The position numbers and the translations under genes are program-made. Below, piece after piece: positions 1 through 8,731 of a stretch of 64,000 nt of DNA (positions within the stretch are counted from its first letter, which is position 1; each line of letters begins with the position of its first letter). Origin of the DNA: Streptomyces lunaelactis (GTDB taxonomy: Bacteria; Actinomycetota; Actinomycetes; Streptomycetales; Streptomycetaceae). Where the stretch lies: assembly GCF_003054555.1 (NCBI RefSeq), contig NZ_CP026304.1, positions 620,001-684,000 of the forward strand, written 5' to 3'. Below the pieces are notes generated by a model that had not been told where the DNA came from, did no database searches, and worked only from the letters and a program-made list of their open reading frames with translations.

Positions 1-99
1 CACTCTCCCCTGCCCGCGCTGATCGACCTCGAACACTGGCTGAACAGCCTCACCGCTCAACTCGCCCGCATCGAGAGCTCGGTGCCGCCCGGGAGGTGA
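1..99 (+). CDS. C-terminal end of an unidentified protein (partial)
   Basis: The frame starting at base 1 is open from the window edge to a TGA at 97-99. It encodes about 32 residues, mostly helix-forming, with an acidic/leucine stretch (LIDLEHWLNSL) followed by a short Pro/Gly tail. The helical end could be the tail of a winged-helix or TetR-type regulator, but there is too little to assign a family. It is partial because the start lies outside the window. Confidence 0.45.
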   Translation, partial: HSPLPALIDLEHWLNSLTAQLARIESSVPPGR

Positions 100-419
100 G
101 CCGTCCAGGGGCTGCCGGGCTATTCCTCGATGGCCCCGCCAACGGCCCCCGCAGGTGATCGAGGACGAACGTCGAGGCTCAGAGGGCCGGTTGGGATCGC
201 TCCCAGGCTGGGGACCGGCAGCCCGGTCCTTCGCGCGGGCGGCTGGGGCCGCGCATACGTGGCGGGGCGCGATGTGACGTATGCCATTCGCAGGGTTCCT
301 GTGAATCTCCGCGATGGCCGCGGTGTGTGTGGGATCGTCAGGCCGGTTGTTACTCGCTGGTATTCGCGAGTCCCTTCCTGTTGCGCGTATCCCCCAACAC
401 ACGCTCCGAGGATTCCCAC
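100..419. other. 320-bp intergenic region
   Basis: No supported gene. Open frames exist on both strands, but they have no convincing start or protein-like composition. A short inverted repeat (ACTCGC at 352-357 and GCGAGT at 366-371) lies about 50 bases upstream of the lipoprotein start and could belong to its leader or promoter. No terminator of the upstream gene is evident. Confidence 0.4.
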
Positions 420-1790
420 GTGCGTAAGCTCCCTGCCAGACATGCCCTGTTAGCGGCACTGGCCACCGTTACCCTGTTCACCAGCGGCTGTTCGGCCGAG
501 ACCGGGGCAACGTCCCCGGCTGCGGCCGGCGCCGACGGGCAGCGTCCCAGCAGCATCGTGACCCCCGACCCCGGCCCCTCGCGGCAGCTACCCGTGACCG
601 GGGTGCCCGACGGGGAACCCACCGGCGTCGCCCGTGCGGGCAGCGACGGGAAGGCGACGAAGTCGCCGCTCAAGGTCGCCTCCTACGACCGCAGTACCCG
701 ACGGGCCGTCATATCCAGTACGGGGAAGGCGACTTCGGCGCCCGCCCCCGCCCCCGCCGTCGGCGACGTCATCGCCAGCGGGCCGGCGCCCGGGGCCCCC
801 GAGGGCCTGCTCGCCGAGGTCACCGACGTGGCCGGGAAGACCGAGAAGGGCACCGAGGTCAGGACCGAGCCGACGACGCTCGGCGCGCTGCTCGGTGACG
901 ACAAGGCCGACGGGACCGTACCGGTCGATCCGGCGGCCGTCGACGTCGAGCCGCTGGTCCAGGGCGTGAAGGTCTCCTGGGCCAAGGCCGGGAACGTACA
1001 TGTGGGCCCGCAGGGCGCGAAGGTGCCCCTGGGGAGCCTGCGGATCGATGTCGGGGCGTCGGTCCCGCTCCCTGTCACCGAGGGCGCTCCCGTGTCCGGG
1101 GCGGTGTCGGTCGCGGGCTTTGTGCAGCTGGCCCCCGAGGTCGAGTTCTCGTACGACGGTTCCTCCGCGCTGACGCCGGACTCCGCGTTCCTCGGCCTCA
1201 CCGGTGACTGGACGTCGCAGTGGGCACTGAAGGGCAGGGCGGTCGCCGGTGGCAAGCCGGTGCGGATTCCCTTCGCCAAGCTGCACGCGGATCCCGTGAT
1301 CCAGGTCGGGCCGGTACCGGTCGTGGTGAACCTCGACCTCACGGCCTATGTCCAGGTGGCCGCGGACGGCTCTGTCAGCGTCGACGTCAAGCAGGACCTC
1401 AAGGGCGGCTTCCGGATCGGCGGCAGCTACTCGAAGGCGGGCGGCTGGAAGCCGGTCAGCACGTCCGACATCACCAGCACCCCGGTACGGGCGAAGGTGA
1501 CTGCGGCCGGCTCGGTGAAGGCCGCGCTCGGTGCCGAGGCCACGGTCGGGCTGTACGGCGCGGTCGGCGTCACAGCGGATCTCGCCCCGTACCTGCGAGG
1601 CGAAGCCAGTGCCGCGGCCACTCCCGGCTCCCTCGTGGGGGCCTGGAAGGTGTACGGCGGGGTGGATCTGACGGGGTGGCTCCAGTTGCAGCTGTCCATC
1701 TTCGGCACGCCCGTCTTCGAGCACCGCATTCCCTTGGGTGCCCTGCACCGCGAGTGGCCGCTGGCCGAGGGCAAGGGAATCGTCGCCTGA
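420..1790 (+). CDS. Secreted lipoprotein of unknown function, beta-strand rich
   Basis: 456 aa from the GTG at 420. The longer open frame begins at 327, but the residues before 420 do not look like a signal sequence, while the GTG start gives a clean lipoprotein signal: basic n-region (VRKLPARH), hydrophobic core, and lipobox LFTSGC with the lipidated Cys near residue 20. A weak GAGG motif precedes it. About 100 residues of Ala/Pro/Gly/Ser-rich linker follow. The remaining ~300 residues alternate hydrophobic and polar residues (for example LRIDVGASVPLP and VPVVVNLDLTAYVQV), suggesting a large beta-sandwich or barrel-like extracellular domain. I recognise no enzyme motif. It is predicted to be anchored to the outer face of the membrane. 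A strong hairpin follows the stop codon. Confidence 0.75.
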   Translation: MRKLPARHALLAALATVTLFTSGCSAETGATSPAAAGADGQRPSSIVTPDPGPSRQLPVTGVPDGEPTGVARAGSDGKATKSPLKVASYDRSTRRAVISSTGKATSAPAPAPAVGDVIASGPAPGAPEGLLAEVTDVAGKTEKGTEVRTEPTTLGALLGDDKADGTVPVDPAAVDVEPLVQGVKVSWAKAGNVHVGPQGAKVPLGSLRIDVGASVPLPVTEGAPVSGAVSVAGFVQLAPEVEFSYDGSSALTPDSAFLGLTGDWTSQWALKGRAVAGGKPVRIPFAKLHADPVIQVGPVPVVVNLDLTAYVQVAADGSVSVDVKQDLKGGFRIGGSYSKAGGWKPVSTSDITSTPVRAKVTAAGSVKAALGAEATVGLYGAVGVTADLAPYLRGEASAAATPGSLVGAWKVYGGVDLTGWLQLQLSIFGTPVFEHRIPLGALHREWPLAEGKGIVA

Positions 1791-1805
1791 CGCCACGCAG
1801 CGGCG

Positions 1806-1848
1806 CGCGAAGAGCCCCTGCCGGGACATCAGGCAGGGGCTCTTCGCG
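1806..1848 (+). terminator. Strong hairpin terminator after the lipoprotein gene
   Basis: A perfect 17-bp inverted repeat (arms 1806-1822 and 1832-1848) with a 9-nt loop begins 16 bases after the lipoprotein stop. It lacks a U tract, as is common for actinomycete terminators. It could also stop leftward transcription from the quinone-reductase remnant. Confidence 0.8.
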
Positions 1849-1936
1849 AATTTCGTACGTCGGGGTGGAGCGAACCAGGGAGAGTTGCCTGCCCTGCCCG
1901 CGCGCATCGATTCGTGTTTCATATCGATGCGCCACT

Positions 1937-2264
1937 TCATGACGTGGTGATGACGACCTTGCCCCGGATGTGCTTCCCCGCGAAGTCGACGACTGCCTGC
2001 ACGGCGTCTCGAACGGGAAGCGTGCGCCGAAACACCCTCCCCCACCCCGGCCACGGTGCCTGCCGCGTCCATACCGACCACCAATGGGTGGTCGGCGGGG
2101 TACATGTCCTTCACCGCGCCGGTGATCAGCGCCAGATCGAGCGGGTTGAGTGCCGCGGCCTCGACCTTGATCAGCACCTGACCCGGTCCCGGGGCGGGTG
2201 TGGGGACCTCGGCAATGGCGATCTGGTCGAGCGGCATGTAGCCGGTGGCGACGAGGGCTTTCAC
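1937..2264 (-). pseudogene. Zinc-type NAD(P)H:quinone oxidoreductase remnant with internal deletion
   Basis: Reading leftward from GTG 2264, preceded by AGGGAG, the first ~76 residues are a normal N-terminus of the quinone oxidoreductase/zinc-binding dehydrogenase family (MKALVATGYMPLDQIAI, then PAPGPGQVLIKVEAAALNP and HPLVVGMDAAGTVAGVGEGV). The sequence then jumps, in another frame, to the family's last ~33 residues (FRRTLPVRDAVQAVVDFAG, then HIRGKVVITTS and stop). Family members are about 310 aa long, so roughly 200 residues including the Rossmann NAD(P)-binding domain are missing, and the junction is also out of frame. The gene cannot make a working enzyme. Confidence 0.85.
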
Positions 2265-2314
2265 GACGACTCCCTGACGTGGCGTGAGTGAGCCAGCGAA
2301 TCGAGCAGGACGCC

Positions 2315-3100
2315 TCAGCGGTCGCTGCCGCGAATGATGGCCACCTGCGCACCGGATGGGTCCATGAACATGGCAATGCGGCCCACGCCCTCCGCGTCCA
2401 TCGGCGGGATGAGCGTCGTGGCGCCCCGCTCGGCGGCCTTGGCGAAGGTGGCGTCGACGTCGGCCACTTCGAAGTACGGATGCCACTCCGAGCCCGAGCC
2501 CGCGTCCAGGTTCTCCTTCTGAAGCTGCATGATGCCGCCCTGCGTGGCCTCCTGGCCGCCGCCCGCCGGGGAGACGACGCTGTAGGTGACGCCGGGGAAC
2601 GGCATGTCCTCGTAGTCCCAGGAGAACACGGAGCGGTAGAAGTCCTTCGCTGCGGCCGCGTCCGTGGTGTACAGCTCGGTCCAGCTCAACGTGTTCACAT
2701 CGGTGACCACGTCCAGGCCCTTGTTGTCGCCGGGCTGCCAGACCGCGAACTGGGCGCCGGTCGGGTCGGTGTACGCCGCCAGCCGGCCTGCCGTGAAAAC
2801 GTCGTCCGGCGGGACGCGAACGGTGCCGCCCGCCTGCTCGACGGCCTTGGTCGTGGCGTCGGCGTCGGCAGTCTGGAAGTAGGGCGTCCACGAGGAGGTC
2901 GCGCCCTCCTCGGTGAGCGGGCCGACCGCGGCGACGGTCTTTCCGTCCAGTTGGAAGAAGCCGTACCCGCCGGCTTCGGGCCCCATGCTCTGGAGCTCCC
3001 AGCCGAACACGGCTCCGTAGAAGGCGGCGGCCGCTTCGATGTCGGGGCTTCCCAGGTCGAGCCAGTTCGGCGCGCCCTGGACGTAGGTGGTCGTCAGCAT
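2315..3100 (-). CDS. VOC (glyoxalase/bleomycin-resistance) superfamily protein with two tandem domains
   Basis: 261 aa, start ATG 3100 preceded by GGAGGAGAA at ideal spacing. It contains two consecutive VOC modules of about 120 aa. The first begins near residue 8 (PNWLDLGSPDIEAAAAFYG) and ends at TDPTGAQFAVWQPG. The second begins near residue 130 (LSWTELYTTDAAAAKDFYR) and ends at MDPSGAQVAIIRG. This arrangement is typical of Streptomyces CFP-30 or PhnB-like hydroxylase/glyoxalase paralogues, whose substrates are mostly unknown. The motif pattern shows the fold but not the reaction. It is a cytoplasmic protein, with no signal sequence. It lies just upstream of the quinone-reductase remnant on the same strand (50-bp gap), and the two may once have formed a unit. 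Confidence 0.85.
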   Translation of the reverse strand: MLTTTYVQGAPNWLDLGSPDIEAAAAFYGAVFGWELQSMGPEAGGYGFFQLDGKTVAAVGPLTEEGATSSWTPYFQTADADATTKAVEQAGGTVRVPPDDVFTAGRLAAYTDPTGAQFAVWQPGDNKGLDVVTDVNTLSWTELYTTDAAAAKDFYRSVFSWDYEDMPFPGVTYSVVSPAGGGQEATQGGIMQLQKENLDAGSGSEWHPYFEVADVDATFAKAAERGATTLIPPMDAEGVGRIAMFMDPSGAQVAIIRGSDR

Positions 3101-3619
3101 CGCAGTTCTCCTCCCGCAGGTACGCGGTGGATGGTGGATGGGGTCGGTCGAATTCAGCATGCCAGCGCCCACTGACATCCGCCGTTCCGGGCGACGCGAC
3201 ACCCCGCCCGGGCCGCGCCCGGGCGGTGCCGCCGCGCACCGGGAGCGCGAAGTGTGGCGGTATCGCCCGACATGGCCCGACGGACCGTCAGCTCGCCCGC
3301 CCCGCACCGCCACCCGCTCCTCGCGCTCCCCCGACGCCCCCAGGGAGCCCGCACGGGGGTGACAAGGGTTTTCCCCGTATCGGGTTCATCTCGGCGTTCC
3401 CTACTGTCTGCCGGACCGGCAGATCTCATCCTCTGACTCTTCAATGTCAGGTGCATGTAAATCATGGGCTCCGTCGGTGGCGGCCCTTGACCAGGGGCCG
3501 TCGCGTCGGCGGCGGCGCGCGGGCGACCCGGCCCAGGGGACCCCGGATCGCACCCCCACAGCGAACCGCGGTTCCCGCGCCGCCCGCCGCGCTCCGCACC
3601 GTCATTGAAAGGGAACACC
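3101..3619. other. 519-bp intergenic region between divergent VOC and subtilase genes
   Basis: No supported gene. A small inverted repeat (CTGAC at 3433-3437 and GTCAG at 3446-3450) lies about 170 bases before the subtilase start and might be a regulatory site. The rest is GC-rich and featureless to my reading. Promoters for both flanking genes must lie here, but I cannot point to convincing -10/-35 elements. Confidence 0.4.
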
Positions 3620-5449
3620 TTGAACGGTTCCAGACGGAGACTCATATCCGTCGCGGCCGCGAGCGCCGTCATCGCCGCCGTCGCCGCTACGTCCTCCGTG
3701 GCACTCGCCGCAGCCCCGCAGCAACCCTCGCCGAAGCCCGCTCCCGCTTCGCAGTCCATGGCCGCGCTGCCCACCGCACCGGTCGAGAAGGTCATCGTCA
3801 CCTACAAGTCCAAGGCGACAGAGGCCAAGTCCAACGCGGCCGCCGCGGGCGACGCAACGGCCAAGGGCACCGAGACCGGCGAGAGCCTGTCGTTCGAGCG
3901 CCGCCTGGCCGGCGGCGCGGCTCTGGTCGACCTGGGCGGCGAGGCGTCCAAGAAGGACCTCACCGAGGTCATGGACGCCTTCCGCGCCGACGCGTCGGTC
4001 GCGTCCGTCGAGCCCGACATCCGTGCCTACGCGATGGCGGTCACCCCGAACGACACCGAGTACACAAAGCAGTGGGACCTGTTCGAGGCGACCGGCGGCA
4101 TGAACGTGCCCGGCGCCTGGGACAAGACCACCGGCAGCGGTGTCACGGTCGCCGTCATCGACACCGGCTACGCGGCCCACTCGGACGTGGCGGCCAATGT
4201 CGTATCCGGCTACGACTTCATCTCGGCCTCCGCGGACGCCCGTGACGGCAACGGCCGGGACAGCGACGCCAAGGACGAGGGCGACTGGAACGCCACCGCC
4301 GGCGAGTGCGGCGCCGGTTCCACGGCGGGCAACTCCTCCTGGCACGGCACGCATGTCGCGGGCACGATCGGGGCAACGGCCAACAACAGCAAGGGCGTTG
4401 CGGGTATCGCGTACAACGCGAAGATCCAGCCGGTCCGCGTGCTCGGCAAGTGCGGCGGCTCCTCGTCGGACATCGCCGACGCCATCACCTGGGCGTCCGG
4501 CGGCACCGTCCCGGGCATCCCGGCGAACGCGAACCCGGCCAAGGTCATCAACATGAGCCTCGGCGGCGCCAGCTCGACCTGCCCCAGCGTCTACCAGAAC
4601 GCGATCAACGGCGCGGTGTCGCGCGGCACGACCGTCGTCGTCGCGGCCGGCAACAGCAACGCCAACGCTTCCGGATTCACCCCCGCCAACTGCTCGGGCG
4701 TCATCAACGTGGCGTCCACCAGCCGTGAGGGCAACCGTTCGTTCTACTCCAACTTCGGCAGCATCATCGACGTCTCCGCGCCCGGCGGCGAGACCCGCCG
4801 CGCCACCGACACCCCCGGCACCGTCACCACCCCCGAGAACGGCATCCTCTCCACGCTGAACTCCGGCGCCACCACCCAGTCGACGGAGAACTACAAGCCC
4901 TACCAGGGCACTTCGATGGCCGCCCCGCACATCGCCGGGCTCGCCGCCCTGCTGAAGTCGGCCAAGAGCACTCTGACCCCGGCCGAGATCGAGGCCGCGA
5001 TCAAGAGCAACGCCAGGCCGCTTCCGGGAACGTGCAGCGGCGGCTGCGGCACCGGCATCGCCGACGCCACGAAGACCGTGAACGCCGTCACCGGCACCCC
5101 CGGCGGCACGACGTTCAGCAGCACGGCGGACGTGACGATCGGCGACCTCGCGACCGTCACCTCGTCGATCGCCGTCACCGGCCGTACCGGCAACGCCCCC
5201 GCCGCCCTCAAGGTCGGCGTGGACATCAAGCACACCTGGCGCGGCGACCTGGTCATCGACCTGATCGCCCCGGACGGCACGGTGCGCAATCTGAAGGCCT
5301 CCTCGTCCTCCGACAGCGCCGACAACGTCCTGGCGACGTACACCGTCGACGCGTCGAGCGAGGTCGCCAACGGCACCTGGAAGCTGCAGGTGCGCGACGT
5401 GGCAGCGGGTGACACCGGCTACATCGACTCCTGGAGTCTCACCTTCTAA
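3620..5449 (+). CDS. Secreted S8 subtilisin-family serine protease with C-terminal P domain
   Basis: 609 aa from TTG 3620. An upstream TTG at 3605 is also in frame, but the AAAGGGA motif between the two fits 3620. A signal peptide (~1-32) is followed by an I9-type propeptide (~55-140, VEKVIVTYKSK to ASVASVEPD). The catalytic domain then shows Asp181 (VAVIDTGY), His245 (WHGTHVAGT), the oxyanion region (VVVAAGNSN) and Ser432 (GTSMAAPHIAG). Residues ~500-609 form a proprotein-convertase P/Homo B domain (IKHTWRGDLVIDLIAPDGT to GYIDSWSLTF). The protein is exported, self-processed and digests extracellular protein. P domains often stabilise such proteases or bind calcium. It is monocistronic and has an imperfect GC hairpin about 30 bases downstream. 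Confidence 0.93.
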   Translation: MNGSRRRLISVAAASAVIAAVAATSSVALAAAPQQPSPKPAPASQSMAALPTAPVEKVIVTYKSKATEAKSNAAAAGDATAKGTETGESLSFERRLAGGAALVDLGGEASKKDLTEVMDAFRADASVASVEPDIRAYAMAVTPNDTEYTKQWDLFEATGGMNVPGAWDKTTGSGVTVAVIDTGYAAHSDVAANVVSGYDFISASADARDGNGRDSDAKDEGDWNATAGECGAGSTAGNSSWHGTHVAGTIGATANNSKGVAGIAYNAKIQPVRVLGKCGGSSSDIADAITWASGGTVPGIPANANPAKVINMSLGGASSTCPSVYQNAINGAVSRGTTVVVAAGNSNANASGFTPANCSGVINVASTSREGNRSFYSNFGSIIDVSAPGGETRRATDTPGTVTTPENGILSTLNSGATTQSTENYKPYQGTSMAAPHIAGLAALLKSAKSTLTPAEIEAAIKSNARPLPGTCSGGCGTGIADATKTVNAVTGTPGGTTFSSTADVTIGDLATVTSSIAVTGRTGNAPAALKVGVDIKHTWRGDLVIDLIAPDGTVRNLKASSSSDSADNVLATYTVDASSEVANGTWKLQVRDVAAGDTGYIDSWSLTF

Positions 5450-5642
5450 AACCACCCGCCACAACTGCAACATGGCTGGTCAGGGGCGCGTTCGCGGCAT
5501 CTCGCCGCGGGCGCGCCCCGCCGCCTGTCCGTCCATGCATGTCCGAATGCCGGACGCAAGGCCTGGACTGCTGCGGCCTGCTTCGTATTCTCTGCTCTCA
5601 CGGGCAGAGACCCGCGCAGGTCAGAACGGGGGTGGTGGATAC

Positions 5643-8537
5643 GTGACGACGACGGCGTACCGCCCTGCGCCCGTCGGCCGGGAGGAGCTCCTCGCACGGC
5701 TCGAACGGGTGCTGCACACCCGCGGCCGCGCCCTGCTCACCGGCCCTGCCGGGGTCGGCAAGACAGAGGTCGCCCTGGCCGCCGCCGCGCGCGCCGAGTC
5801 CCGCGGCGAGGCCGTGCTGTGGGTCCCCACGCTGCCCGCCGACCGGGACATACCCGGCGCGGTCGCCGCCGCCCTCGTCGCGTCCATCTCGGCGAGCGTG
5901 TCCTGGCCCACGGCCCGGGCCAACACCGGCCCGCCCCGAAGCCCCGGCGCGTACGACATTCTCGAGGGCCTGCCCGGTCCGCAGCGGACCGCCGTCGCCA
6001 TGCTGTGCCGCGAAGCACCCGTCCCCGACGAGGGCTGGGACCCCATCGCCCTGCGGCTGGCCCTCGCTCAGACCCTGCGGACCCTCGCCGTGCAAGGCCC
6101 CGTCCTGCTCGTCGTCGACGGCGTCCAGCGCATCGACGCCGACAGCGCGGACCTGCTGCGTTTCGCCCTGCATCTGGCTCCCTCGGCGCTGCGGGTCATC
6201 GCAGTCGAGACCCCGGCGGCGTACGGCCCCGAGGGACCAGGAACGGGCCCACCGGGCCCGGAGCCCCTCTGGGTGCCGTCCGAGGCCGACGTCCTGTTCG
6301 TACCGCCGCTGCACGCCGACGAGATCGCCGAACTCCTCATCCACCACCGCCTGCCGTCCCGGATGGCCGGCCGCATCCACAAGGCCAGCGGCGGCAATCC
6401 GCGTCTCGCGCTCGCGGTCGGCCGGTCGCTGGCCGATGCGCGGACGCCTGTGCACCACGCCGAGGCGCTGTCCCTGTCCGGGCGCGCCCGCGATCTCGCC
6501 CGGCAACTCCTCGGCGCCGCCTCCCCCACCGTCCGCGGCACACTCCTGCTGGCCGCGCTGGCACTGCGCCCGACAGCGTCGCTGATCCGCCGCGCGGGCC
6601 GCCCCACCGCCGAGGCCGACCTCGCCGCCGCCGAGCGCGCGAATCTGATCTCCCTCAAGGAGGACGGCACGGTCGCCTTCACGGCCGGGGTGCTGCCCTC
6701 GACTCTGGTGCACGACGCCTGCTGGACCGAGCGCAGCGACGGTCACGCGGCTCTCGCGCAGGTCGTCGACGACCCCGTCGAGGCGGTACGGCACCGGGCG
6801 CTGGCCACGGACGTCCCCGACGAGCAGCTGGCAGCGGAGGTCGCGGCGGCGGCCGACACCGCACGCCGCCGCGGGAACAGCGCGCTGGCCGCCGAACTCG
6901 CCCTGCTCGCCGCCGAGTCCACGCCCGTCCAGCAGAGCGGGCAGCGACTCGCCCGGCTCGTCGAGGCCGCCGAGGAAGCGGCCCGCGCAGCCCGCGCGGA
7001 CCTTGCGATGCGGGCCGCGACCGACCTCCTCGCCCGCGACGCCGCGCCCGCCGACCGGGTCCGAGCGCGGCTCGCGGTACTGGACACGGCCGGGCAGGGA
7101 CTGAGCGGCCTCGACGAGATCTATGTACACGCCATGGAGGACTCCGAAGGCGATACGGCACTGCGGGCGGCCGTCCAGCTCCGGCTGGCGGTGAAGTACG
7201 TGCTGGCCGACGGCGATCCCGTACGGTCCCGGGCCGCCGCCGTCGAGTCCGCCGCGCTCGCCGGTTCGGTGGGCGACCGGAAGACGGCGGCGCGGGCGCT
7301 GACCGTGCAGGCGCGCATGGACCGGGTACTCGGCTCGCCGGACGCGGAGCGGGTGCTCGCGGAGGCGCGGGCCCTCGAGGTGTTCGAGCGCCCGCCCGGT
7401 ATCCGCAACGCGGCCCAGATCCTGACGATCCGTCATGCCCTGTTCGACGACCGTCTCACCGACGCACGTGACCAGCTGAACGCGCTGCTGCCGCTGGTCG
7501 AGCGCCGTGGTCCGGTCGAGGATGCCATCGAGCTGTTCCGGACTCTCGCGGAGATCGAGGCCCGGCAGGGTCAGAGCGCGGCCGCGCTCGCGCACGCCGG
7601 GCGGTCGCTCGCCCTCACCCTGGAGGCCGGCCTCTCGCCCGGGCCCGCCTGGTACGCGCTGGCCCTCGCCGAGACCGCGGGCGGCAGCTTCGCCCGCGCC
7701 GCGAGCTACGCCCGGCGCAGCGCCCAGGCCTCCGAGGAGGAGGGCGATCATGTCTTTCTCACCCGCAGCCTGTACGCCCTGGGCCGGGTCCAGCTCATCG
7801 CCGGGGATGTCGCGAACGCCCTGGAGACCCTGCGCCGGGTGCAGGCCGGCGAACACGCCCAGTCGACCGTCGACCCGTCGATGCTGCGCTGGCACGAGGA
7901 GTTGGCGGAGGCGCTGCTGGCGAACGACGCACCGGAGGAGGCCGCGGCCCTGCTCGCCGACGTGCGTCCGGTCGCGGAACGTCTGGGCCGGGCAACGGTC
8001 CTGCTCGGCTGCGACCGGGCGTACGCGCTGTATCTGGCGGCCGGCGGGAAGTCCGACGAGGCGGCGGAGCTGCTGACGCGGACCGCCGATCGCTTCGCGG
8101 TGGCCGGTCTGCCGCTGGAGCGCGGGCGGGCGCTGATCGCGCTCGCCCGGGTCGAGCGACGGCGCCGCAGACGGTCGGCCGCGCAGCAGGCGCTGCAGGC
8201 CGCGGCCACGGACTTCGAACGGGCGGGGGCGCTCCCCTGGCTGGCGCTGGTGACGGAACCCCCGTCCCGTACGACCGAACCCGACCCGGCCCGCGGCGGC
8301 GCCCTGTCCTCCCTCACGGAGGCGGAGCTGCGGCTAGCGCTGCTGGTACGCCAGGGGGCCAGCAACCAGGAGGCGGCGGCGAAGCTGTACCTCAGTGTGA
8401 AGACGGTCGAGGCGCGGCTCACCCGCATCTACCAGAAGCTGGACGTCCGCTCGCGCGCCCAGCTGGCGACCGCCCTCAACGCCTGGCCCGGCCACAGGCC
8501 GGCTCTGGACACGACGGACGGTCCGCCGGCGGACTGA
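5643..8537 (+). CDS. LuxR-type (LAL-like) ATPase transcriptional regulator
   Basis: 964 aa from GTG 5643, the first start giving the expected short N-terminus. A longer open frame upstream lacks coding character. A P-loop (GPAGVGKT) lies at residues 34-41 of an AAA/NACHT-like ATPase domain, with a Walker B-like stretch LLVVDGVQRID. A long Ala/Leu-rich helical repeat region resembling TPRs fills the middle. The last ~65 residues are a LuxR/GerE helix-turn-helix (SSLTEAELRLALLV to SVKTVEARLTRIYQKLDVRS). This is the layout of large ATP-binding LuxR regulators, which couple a signal sensed by the central region to promoter binding. No obvious target operon is adjacent. Confidence 0.88.
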   Translation: MTTTAYRPAPVGREELLARLERVLHTRGRALLTGPAGVGKTEVALAAAARAESRGEAVLWVPTLPADRDIPGAVAAALVASISASVSWPTARANTGPPRSPGAYDILEGLPGPQRTAVAMLCREAPVPDEGWDPIALRLALAQTLRTLAVQGPVLLVVDGVQRIDADSADLLRFALHLAPSALRVIAVETPAAYGPEGPGTGPPGPEPLWVPSEADVLFVPPLHADEIAELLIHHRLPSRMAGRIHKASGGNPRLALAVGRSLADARTPVHHAEALSLSGRARDLARQLLGAASPTVRGTLLLAALALRPTASLIRRAGRPTAEADLAAAERANLISLKEDGTVAFTAGVLPSTLVHDACWTERSDGHAALAQVVDDPVEAVRHRALATDVPDEQLAAEVAAAADTARRRGNSALAAELALLAAESTPVQQSGQRLARLVEAAEEAARAARADLAMRAATDLLARDAAPADRVRARLAVLDTAGQGLSGLDEIYVHAMEDSEGDTALRAAVQLRLAVKYVLADGDPVRSRAAAVESAALAGSVGDRKTAARALTVQARMDRVLGSPDAERVLAEARALEVFERPPGIRNAAQILTIRHALFDDRLTDARDQLNALLPLVERRGPVEDAIELFRTLAEIEARQGQSAAALAHAGRSLALTLEAGLSPGPAWYALALAETAGGSFARAASYARRSAQASEEEGDHVFLTRSLYALGRVQLIAGDVANALETLRRVQAGEHAQSTVDPSMLRWHEELAEALLANDAPEEAAALLADVRPVAERLGRATVLLGCDRAYALYLAAGGKSDEAAELLTRTADRFAVAGLPLERGRALIALARVERRRRRRSAAQQALQAAATDFERAGALPWLALVTEPPSRTTEPDPARGGALSSLTEAELRLALLVRQGASNQEAAAKLYLSVKTVEARLTRIYQKLDVRSRAQLATALNAWPGHRPALDTTDGPPAD

Positions 8538-8731
8538 GAATCGGGGGCGGGAGGTGACTGGACGACGACGCCCCGTCCCACCGTCCGGCACGGCGCATGT
8601 CCACCCGCTTCCGGGCACGGCGAGGGTGGCCGACGCAGAAGTGCGCTGTCAGTCCGAAGCGGCCCGAGACGTCCTTCCGCCCTGGACGGTCCATGCGCGG
8701 GCGGCGAGCGCGACCGACCCGTCGGGCCGCG

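Noticed and set aside
588..3239. A very long minus-strand open frame (883 codons) opposite the lipoprotein gene
   Set aside because: Composition is Arg/Gly/Pro/His-rich as expected from a frame shadowing GC-rich coding DNA, and it crosses the terminator and two unrelated genes. Only its piece at about 2040-2264 reflects a real (broken) gene.
3602..5473. Long open frame on the strand opposite the subtilase (623 codons)
   Set aside because: Val/Gly/Arg/Asp-rich shadow of the subtilase codons. No ribosome site or recognisable domain.
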